From an uncultured Selenomonadaceae bacterium (GTDB taxonomy: Bacteria > Bacillota > Negativicutes > Selenomonadales > Selenomonadaceae): 5,811 nucleotides of DNA. The notes under the pieces are model-generated. The model made no database searches. It saw only the letters and a list, made by a program, of their open reading frames with translations, and was not told the origin of the DNA. The stretch lies in contig CAJONF010000011.1 of the NCBI GenBank assembly GCA_905236665.1, positions 1-5,811 of the forward strand, given 5' to 3'. This document shows positions 1 to 3,976 of this stretch, piece by piece (position 1 is the first letter of the stretch; the number at the start of each line of letters is the position of its first letter). Both the position numbers and the translations under genes were made by a program.

Positions 1-612
1 GATACGTTGACTGCCCCAATCCGCGCCAATTTCCTGCGGAGTTCGCCCCCAAACTTTTGTCGTGTAATCGCGGAAAAAAGTTTCATAGAGTTTTTGCCCG
101 AAACGATTTATCATAAAATCTTCCAAGGTCGTTTCATCGCGTTGATTGAATTTCGCCTTTAAAAAACTCACGCCGATTGAAAACATTTCAACCAAGCCGA
201 GATTTTTAATCGTCTCAAAATTCAGCGAGATAGGATAAGAAAAAAATTTCCGCTGATAAAAAATCCTAGAGACGCGATTTCGATTTAGAAAAACTTCGTC
301 AACTTGTTCGGGATCTGCGCCGCCTTCCGTCAAAACGGATTCGCGCCCCAAAATTTTATCGTCAAGGGCGGGCGAACCCTGCTCAGGCAAAAGTTCACGC
401 CACAGCGATAAAATTTCCGCGTCCTTAGAAAAAAATCTGTGACCACCAATGTCCATGCGATTGCCGCGAAAATTCATCGTGCGCGAAATGCCACCGACAA
501 AATTTTCTTTCTCAAGCACAATCGGTCTAATGTCGGTGTGTTTCAAAAAATAATAGGCGGCAGTCAATCCTGCAGGTCCCGCGCCGATAATGATTGCATT
601 TTTTTTTCGCAA
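1..612 (-). CDS. FAD/NAD(P)-binding oxidoreductase, N-terminal part (truncated by window edge)
   Basis: Only the first 204 codons are present; the reading frame is open to base 1 and the C-terminal part lies outside. The N-terminus is a Rossmann dinucleotide-binding fold: GxGxxG as GAGPAG at residues 10-15, the acidic ADP-ribose-binding residue at E34, then GGISRT (40-45) and GGHRFF (56-61), which are typical of the flavin-binding part of the amine-oxidase / protoporphyrinogen-oxidase / UDP-galactopyranose-mutase superfamily. Further in, SRIFYQRKFFSYPISL (115-130) and the KVWG motif (186-189) match a widespread bacterial family annotated simply as NAD(P)/FAD-dependent oxidoreductase, usually about 450-500 aa, often found near polysaccharide genes. 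The substrate is unknown and a true heme-pathway role is not supported. Translation starts at TTG (610-612), 8 nt after GGAGG; the nearby ATG is out of frame. The gene lies 14 bp downstream of the hypothetical gene at 627-1247 and is probably cotranscribed with it. Confidence 0.85.
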   Translation of the reverse strand, partial: MRKKNAIIIGAGPAGLTAAYYFLKHTDIRPIVLEKENFVGGISRTMNFRGNRMDIGGHRFFSKDAEILSLWRELLPEQGSPALDDKILGRESVLTEGGADPEQVDEVFLNRNRVSRIFYQRKFFSYPISLNFETIKNLGLVEMFSIGVSFLKAKFNQRDETTLEDFMINRFGQKLYETFFRDYTTKVWGRTPQEIGADWGSQRI

Positions 613-620
613 AAATTTTT

Positions 621-625
621 CCTCC
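621..625 (-). promoter_or_regulatory. Ribosome binding site GGAGG for the oxidoreductase
   Basis: On the minus strand GGAGG is followed by AAAAATTT and then TTG. The 8-nt spacing fixes the TTG at 610-612 as the start, and the protein read from it begins a few residues before the Rossmann GxGxxG, as expected for the family. The site sits in the 14-bp gap after the stop codon of the upstream gene. Confidence 0.75.
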
Positions 626-626
626 G

Positions 627-1247
627 TTACTTTGTCGGCAGATTGAGCAAGATATTTTGCCCGTTGACCTGCGCGACGCCGAATTTTACTAAATCGCCCT
701 CATGACAGCCAAAATCTTTAGTCGGCTCGTTTAAAAGTTTGCCCGTCAAAATATTTTCGTCAATCGCCACGCAACGAACCCACATCAATTCCGGTTTATG
801 TTTGGAACTCAAAAAGTAAACAACAACATCGTCGGGATAGACGGGGTGGCGGAAGGCGTCAAGATTTTTTATAAAGCGCGTCTGTTCACGGGCGGCGTCG
901 ACGGCGTAAGCGTCATTAATCATCGCCATTCGGTCGCGGAAGGCAAGAGCATATTCATCAGTCAAAATTTTCACGTCGGCTTCAAGGGCACCATTGCGCC
1001 GAACAAATGCCGCCGCTTTGTAATTTATCGGAAAAATTTTCAATCGTTGTCCGAAAATCTGCGCGCCGCCCAAAATGCTAAACGTAAAGCCTGCGTCCTC
1101 GTCAATGTAACCATAAGTCAACAGCCCGTCCAAACGTTCACCAGGTGGCATATCGAGCATATCATAAAAATTTTTAGCGAGCGTGGCATCCTCCAGCAAA
1201 CAAATCTGATGATACATATCGCGGAAAAATTTTTCTTCGACTTTCAA
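627..1247 (-). CDS. Conserved hypothetical protein with DUF2314-like C-terminal segment
   Basis: This is a soluble protein of 206 aa with no signal peptide or membrane segment. I do not recognise the family with certainty. The C-terminal part (about residues 140-190: VVVYFLSSKH, MWVRC at 155-159, a turn with LTGKLLNEP at 167-175, then EGDLVKFG at 183-190) resembles the small beta-rich domains of the DUF2314/YegJ type, where a W-V-x-V strand is followed by L-x-N-x-P and G-D-x-V. The N-terminal 130 residues are mixed helix and strand with no motif I can name. No catalytic residues can be proposed. The longest frame starts at ATG 1254-1256, but that ATG directly abuts the AAAGGAG Shine-Dalgarno (zero spacing), so TTG at 1245-1247, 9 nt downstream, is the better start. 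It is the first gene of a minus-strand pair with the flavoprotein and is divergent from tsaE. The long antisense frame over it has no recognisable features. Confidence 0.7.
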   Translation of the reverse strand: MKVEEKFFRDMYHQICLLEDATLAKNFYDMLDMPPGERLDGLLTYGYIDEDAGFTFSILGGAQIFGQRLKIFPINYKAAAFVRRNGALEADVKILTDEYALAFRDRMAMINDAYAVDAAREQTRFIKNLDAFRHPVYPDDVVVYFLSSKHKPELMWVRCVAIDENILTGKLLNEPTKDFGCHEGDLVKFGVAQVNGQNILLNLPTK

Positions 1248-1256
1248 AATAATCAT

Positions 1257-1263
1257 CTCCTTT
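1257..1263 (-). promoter_or_regulatory. Ribosome binding site AAAGGAG that decides a TTG start
   Basis: The minus strand reads AAAGGAG directly followed by ATGATTATTTTG. The ATG has no spacer, while the in-frame TTG has a 9-nt spacer, so initiation at 1247 is favoured over 1256. The site is one arm of the palindrome at 1258-1270. Confidence 0.65.
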
Positions 1264-1270
1264 GAAAGGA
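1258..1270. repeat. Perfect 13-bp palindrome TCCTTT-G-AAAGGA over the minus-strand RBS
   Basis: Two 6-bp arms surround a single central base. In a minus-strand transcript the 5' arm (UCCUU) is complementary to the Shine-Dalgarno arm (AAGGA), with room for a 5-bp stem and a 3-nt loop. It could also be a small protein-binding dyad next to the putative -10 element. Dyads this short arise by chance, so only its placement makes it notable. Confidence 0.4.
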
Positions 1271-1299
1271 TTTTACCACAATTAGCGTTTTCATGTTGA
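1270..1299 (-). promoter_or_regulatory. Weak candidate promoter for the minus-strand pair
   Basis: The minus strand has TGGTAAAAT, an extended -10 (TGn plus TAAAAT at 1275-1270), preceded by TCAACA (1299-1294) 18 bp upstream as a 4/6 match to the -35 hexamer. Against it, the predicted start of transcription falls at about 1263, leaving only the Shine-Dalgarno and a very short leader. I saw no better minus-strand candidate in the intergenic region. Confidence 0.3.
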
Positions 1300-1307
1300 A
1301 AAATTTT

Positions 1308-1335
1308 TTGCCGTCTGATAAACTTCGCTTATAAT
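1308..1335 (+). promoter_or_regulatory. Sigma-A-type promoter for the tsaE-tsaB-rimI operon
   Basis: A perfect -10 box TATAAT (1330-1335) lies 16 bp after TTGCCG (1308-1313), a 4/6 match to the consensus -35. AT-rich sequence, including an AAAATTTT at 1300-1307, lies just upstream. Transcription would start near 1342 and give a leader of about 75 nt before the tsaE start, containing the hairpin at 1349-1371. This is the only strong promoter I can see for the plus-strand gene string. Confidence 0.6.
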
Positions 1336-1348
1336 CAAAAAAAATTTT

Positions 1349-1371
1349 GCCCCTTCCTGCGCGGTTGGGGT
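1349..1371 (+). other. GC-rich hairpin in the tsaE leader
   Basis: CCCC (1350-1353) pairs with GGGG (1367-1370) and CC (1356-1357) with GG (1363-1364), separated by a symmetric TT/TT internal loop and closed by the pentaloop TGCGC. A G-T pair (1349/1371) can extend it. It would form within about 10 nt of the predicted transcript 5' end. It is not a clear plus-strand terminator because only TTTAAAT follows. Read on the minus strand the stem is followed by CAAAA and eight Ts, so it could stop antisense transcription. A role as a 5' stabiliser or attenuator is speculative. Confidence 0.4.
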
Positions 1372-1399
1372 TTAAATAAAAATTCGGTCGGAAAATTTT

Positions 1400-1406
1400 A
1401 AAGGAG
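1400..1406 (+). promoter_or_regulatory. Ribosome binding site AAAGGAG for tsaE, deciding a TTG start
   Basis: AAAGGAG overlaps the first base of the upstream in-frame GTG (1406-1408), which therefore cannot be the start served by this site. The in-frame TTG at 1418-1420 lies 11 nt after it, a normal distance. This moves the start four codons inward from the longest open frame. Confidence 0.65.
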
Positions 1407-1417
1407 TGAAAAAAATT

Positions 1418-1900
1418 TTGTTTACCCACATAACCCAGTCCCCTTATGGGACGGTAAAATTGGCGGCTAAGGTGGCACAGCGCGTGCGCGAAGGTACGGT
1501 TATTTGTCTGGAAGGAGGTTTGGGCGCAGGTAAAACGCTTTTTGTGCAGAGCATGGCGCGGACTCTCGGAGTACAAGGCGAAGTTACCAGCCCGACTTTT
1601 AACTTGATGAGCGTCTATGAAGGTTTTTGCCCGATTGTTCATTTTGATTTGTATCGTCTGCACAATGAAGACGAACTGGAGGACATCGGCTTTTATGAGT
1701 ACACCGATTTTCCGGAGGGAATTGTCTTTATTGAATGGGCAGAAAAATTTCCAAAGGCTTTGCCCGAAAATTACGTTGTCATAAAAATTGAGCGGATTAA
1801 GGACGCAAAAAATATGCGGCGCATAACTTTTTCCTGTGTCGGCGAAGAGCACGAAGATTTTATTGGCGAACTTGAAGATTTTGTTACTAAGGATGAATAA
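1418..1900 (+). CDS. tsaE: tRNA threonylcarbamoyladenosine biosynthesis ATPase TsaE
   Basis: TsaE is the P-loop ATPase of the bacterial t6A complex (TsaB-TsaD-TsaE). It binds the TsaBD dimer and is needed for catalytic turnover when threonylcarbamoyl is transferred to A37 of ANN-decoding tRNAs in the cytoplasm. At 160 aa the protein has the usual family size. Visible motifs are the Walker A GGLGAGKT (residues 33-40), the conserved SPTF (58-61), HFDLYR (75-80, the Walker B-like / switch region) and FIEWAEK (104-110, with the family's conserved E-W pair). All key family motifs appear intact. The chosen start is TTG 1418; a GTG four codons upstream (1406) would give MKKIL at the N-terminus but overlaps the Shine-Dalgarno, so I consider it less likely. 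It is the first gene of the plus-strand operon, and its stop codon is 3 bp before the tsaB start. Confidence 0.95.
   Translation: MFTHITQSPYGTVKLAAKVAQRVREGTVICLEGGLGAGKTLFVQSMARTLGVQGEVTSPTFNLMSVYEGFCPIVHFDLYRLHNEDELEDIGFYEYTDFPEGIVFIEWAEKFPKALPENYVVIKIERIKDAKNMRRITFSCVGEEHEDFIGELEDFVTKDE
1889..1893 (+). promoter_or_regulatory. Ribosome binding site AAGGA for tsaB (TTG start)
   Basis: AAGGA lies inside the last codons of tsaE, 10 nt before TTG 1904-1906. The TTG gives MNILGIETAT, the canonical TsaB N-terminus, and no in-frame ATG is nearby. The overlap with tsaE implies translational coupling. Confidence 0.6.
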
Positions 1901-1903
1901 ACT

Positions 1904-2587
1904 TTGAACATTTTGGGAATAGAAACCGCGACGCGTGCGGCAAGTGTCGCGGTAATTTTTGACGAAAAAATTTTAGCTGAAACAGTTCGCGAATCGCCGC
2001 AAACTTTTTCAGAAACGCTAATGCCGCAGGTTGAGGAAGTCATAAAAATTTCCGGAGCGTTTGAAAAAATTGACGCGGTGGCAGTGAGCATAGGTCCCGG
2101 CTCATTTACGGGATTAAGAATCGGGCTTGCAACTGCTAAGGCTCTGGCTTATGCGTGGGGAATAAAAATTATCGGAGTTCCGACGCTACAAGCCCTGGCG
2201 TATAATTTCCCGTCAGCAAAAGTTCTGCCGCTCATCGACGCGCAAAAAAATCGGGCGTATTGTCAACTGTTTGAAAATTTTTTACCGCTGTCAGAAGTTG
2301 AAGTTAAGCCGATAAACGACGCGATAACCGAGGCTGGACAGCTTAACGAAAAAATTTTTATATGCGGCGACGTGCTACACAAAATAAAAATTTCTCTGCC
2401 GCCAAACGTGATAATAGCTCCGCCGAATTTAAAAATGCCGCGGGCGTCAAGCGTCGCGTTGTGTGGAAAAAATTTGCTTGACGCGGGGAAAGTCGATAAC
2501 GTCATGAATTTAGAGCCGCTTTACATTAGGCGGGCGGAGGCGGAGGAATTATGGGAAAAACGACACGGCTCACCTTCCGCCAAATGA
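1904..2587 (+). CDS. tsaB: tRNA threonylcarbamoyladenosine biosynthesis protein TsaB
   Basis: TsaB is the non-catalytic ASKHA-fold partner that dimerises with TsaD and allows TsaE to bind, in the t6A pathway. The 227 aa length is normal for the family. Visible signatures are the N-terminal ILGIETAT (residues 3-10), SETLMP (36-41), the phosphate-loop-like GPGSFTGLRIG (64-74) followed by an A-rich helix, IDAQKNRAYCQLF (111-123), and the conserved tail PLYIRRAEAEELW. The position usually held by His in the H-S-E motif is Phe35 here; TsaB lacks the catalytic metal site of TsaD, so this need not affect function. The start codon is TTG. The 3' end overlaps rimI by 37 nt in another frame. The catalytic paralogue TsaD is not encoded in this window. 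Confidence 0.95.
   Translation: MNILGIETATRAASVAVIFDEKILAETVRESPQTFSETLMPQVEEVIKISGAFEKIDAVAVSIGPGSFTGLRIGLATAKALAYAWGIKIIGVPTLQALAYNFPSAKVLPLIDAQKNRAYCQLFENFLPLSEVEVKPINDAITEAGQLNEKIFICGDVLHKIKISLPPNVIIAPPNLKMPRASSVALCGKNLLDAGKVDNVMNLEPLYIRRAEAEELWEKRHGSPSAK
2536..2546 (+). promoter_or_regulatory. Tandem GGAGG ribosome binding sites for rimI inside tsaB
   Basis: Two GGAGG motifs (2536-2540 and 2542-2546) lie 10 and 4 nt before ATG 2551. They also encode the RRAEAEE-type tail of TsaB, so the sequence serves two purposes. Having two registers may help re-initiation by ribosomes still translating tsaB. Confidence 0.6.
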
Positions 2588-3006
2588 CGCAAGATGATGC
2601 GGACGCTGTTGCCGCTATCGAAGAAAAAAGTTTCGCCATGCCGTGGAAACGCGATGATTTTTGGCGAGAGGCAACTAACGAACTGGCAACTTACATTGTC
2701 GGCGAACTGGACGGAAAGATTATCGCTTATGCCGGCGCGTGGGTTTCATTCAATCAAGCGGAAGTTATGAGCGTGGCGGTTGATCCGGATTTTCGCGGGC
2801 AAGGTGTCGGCACGTTGCTTTTTGGTGAATTGATTAAAGCTGTCAAAGCACGCGGTGCAACGGCGATAACTTTAGAGGTTCGCCCAAGCAATACGGCGGC
2901 GATTAAACTTTATAAAAACTTCGGATTAAAAAGCGTCGGACGCAGAAAAGGCTATTATCTCGACAACGGCGAAGACGCGCTGATTATGTGGAACACACGA
3001 CTTTAA
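2551..3006 (+). CDS. rimI: Ribosomal protein bS18 N-alpha-acetyltransferase RimI (GNAT family)
   Basis: RimI is a cytoplasmic GNAT acetyltransferase that uses acetyl-CoA to acetylate protein N-termini, classically ribosomal protein bS18. The 151 aa sequence covers the whole domain. It has the opening helix with EEKSFAMPW (24-32), a central strand EVMSVAVDPDFRG, the pyrophosphate-binding loop RGQGVG (82-87), and the RimI-specific segment LEVRPSN (108-114) to LYKNFGL and GRRKGYYLDNGEDALIMW. E109 and Y121 are spaced like the catalytic Glu103/Tyr115 pair of E. coli RimI. The ATG start is backed by two GGAGG sequences and lies inside the 3' end of tsaB (37-nt overlap), a strong sign of coupling. 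Linkage to tsaE/tsaB is common across bacteria. The actual substrate set in this organism cannot be read from the sequence. Confidence 0.93.
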   Translation: MGKTTRLTFRQMTQDDADAVAAIEEKSFAMPWKRDDFWREATNELATYIVGELDGKIIAYAGAWVSFNQAEVMSVAVDPDFRGQGVGTLLFGELIKAVKARGATAITLEVRPSNTAAIKLYKNFGLKSVGRRKGYYLDNGEDALIMWNTRL

Positions 3007-3012
3007 AGGAGG
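3005..3012 (+). promoter_or_regulatory. Strong ribosome binding site AAAGGAGG for the LPP20-like gene
   Basis: AAAGGAGG starts within the stop codon of rimI and lies 9 nt before ATG 3022. It is the best Shine-Dalgarno match in the window, suggesting efficient independent initiation on the shared mRNA. Confidence 0.7.
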
Positions 3013-3021
3013 CTGATTAAA

Positions 3022-3975
3022 ATGAAAGGCACTAACCTTTTATTGCGTTTTGCGCGGATTATGGTTTTCTTTGTGTGTTTATGTCTGCCCTGTTCATCAA
3101 ATTCTCAAAGTGAGCTTGCCTGGTGGAACAATGACACGCTGATTGTCAAAGGTTATGGTCTCGCCCTCGATGATGCCGGAAGTCTTAACAACGCTCGCTC
3201 GCTGGCTCGCCGCGCCGCCATTGTGAACGGCTACCGCGCTTTAGCTCAACAAGCAAAAGAAATTCAGATAACGGCGGAAAAAACTATCGGTTCTCAAATT
3301 TTGGAAGACAAAGCTATAGAAATTAAACTCAATGCGATAATAAAAGGTGCGCAAATTATTTCGGAAGAATTCGACGACGAAGGTAATTGTGTTGTTGAAT
3401 TAAGCGTGCCGATTTATGGCGTTGAAAATTCTCTGGCAGAAGTTGTTTTTAAACCGGTTGACAAAAAAAATTTCCCGCTCCCAACAGAAAATACAGACGT
3501 TACAGGAAATTACACTGGGCTGATTATAGATTGCGGCGATTTGGATTTAAATCCGGTTCTCGCGCCCGTTATCCGCAATTCTGACAATCAGACGATTTAC
3601 GCTTACAATTACCTTGACTATGACAAAGTAATTTCAAAAGGCATGGTGAGCTACGTTAAAAAGGAATATATCACCGTTGATGATATTGTTCTTGTAAAAG
3701 TCACGGGCGTAAAAAATTATGCGGCGCAAATTTACGATAAAATGTCCGGCAATGCGCCCTTGCTGTTAAATGTTGCGGCTAAGGGGAAAGATAAATCGCG
3801 TGCCGGTGATAATCCGCTCGTCATAAAAGCTAAAGATTTATCTGACGCAAATAGTTGCCCCGTGATATCGCCCGAAGATGCCGACAAAATTTTAGCTGAA
3901 AATAAAGTCACGCATTTTCTGGACGAAGGCTCCGTTGTTTTTACAGGTTACAGAGTTGGCGGTTTAAGGGTTTGA
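3022..3975 (+). CDS. Secreted LPP20 / FlgT-like envelope protein
   Basis: This 317 aa protein has an N-terminal export signal: basic residues (K2, R9, R12), a hydrophobic core at about 13-24 (IMVFFVCLCLPC) and a polar SSNSQS stretch where cleavage could occur. The cysteines do not sit in a normal lipobox (the residue before C24 is Pro), so I predict a soluble periplasmic protein rather than a lipoprotein. Residues 41-90, with VKGYGLALDD, a repeated-Ala/Arg helix (NNARSLARRAAIVNGYRALAQ) and a following Q-I-T-A strand, fit the LPP20 / FlgT N-terminal fold. The later YTGLIIDCGDLDLNPVLAPVI (164-184), NPLVIKA (264-270) and SPEDADKILAE (283-293) fit the C-terminal layout seen in such exported proteins. 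Family function is poorly known; roles in the envelope and flagellum are reported for relatives. No flagellar genes are nearby. Its stop is 1 bp from the cyclase start, implying coupling. Confidence 0.75.
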   Translation: MKGTNLLLRFARIMVFFVCLCLPCSSNSQSELAWWNNDTLIVKGYGLALDDAGSLNNARSLARRAAIVNGYRALAQQAKEIQITAEKTIGSQILEDKAIEIKLNAIIKGAQIISEEFDDEGNCVVELSVPIYGVENSLAEVVFKPVDKKNFPLPTENTDVTGNYTGLIIDCGDLDLNPVLAPVIRNSDNQTIYAYNYLDYDKVISKGMVSYVKKEYITVDDIVLVKVTGVKNYAAQIYDKMSGNAPLLLNVAAKGKDKSRAGDNPLVIKAKDLSDANSCPVISPEDADKILAENKVTHFLDEGSVVFTGYRVGGLRV

Positions 3976-3976
3976 A

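Noticed and set aside
439..705. 88-codon plus-strand frame across the start of the flavoprotein and the end of the hypothetical gene
   Set aside because: It overlaps two supported minus-strand genes, and its translation is low-complexity reverse-complement sequence.
798..1265. 155-codon open frame on the plus strand opposite the hypothetical gene
   Set aside because: It has no convincing ribosome binding site or domain. The minus-strand frame has a strong Shine-Dalgarno, a DUF-like C-terminus and operon-like spacing to the flavoprotein.
1253..1852. 199-codon open frame on the minus strand opposite tsaE
   Set aside because: It lies antisense to a gene with intact TsaE motifs, its translation shows no recognisable domain, and it runs through the plus-strand promoter and leader. 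It is a shadow frame.
3022..3111. Lipoprotein signal at the N-terminus of the LPP20-like protein
   Set aside because: The cysteines at residues 19, 21 and 24 are not preceded by an acceptable lipobox (Pro precedes C24, Val precedes C19), so lipid attachment is not supported despite the family name.
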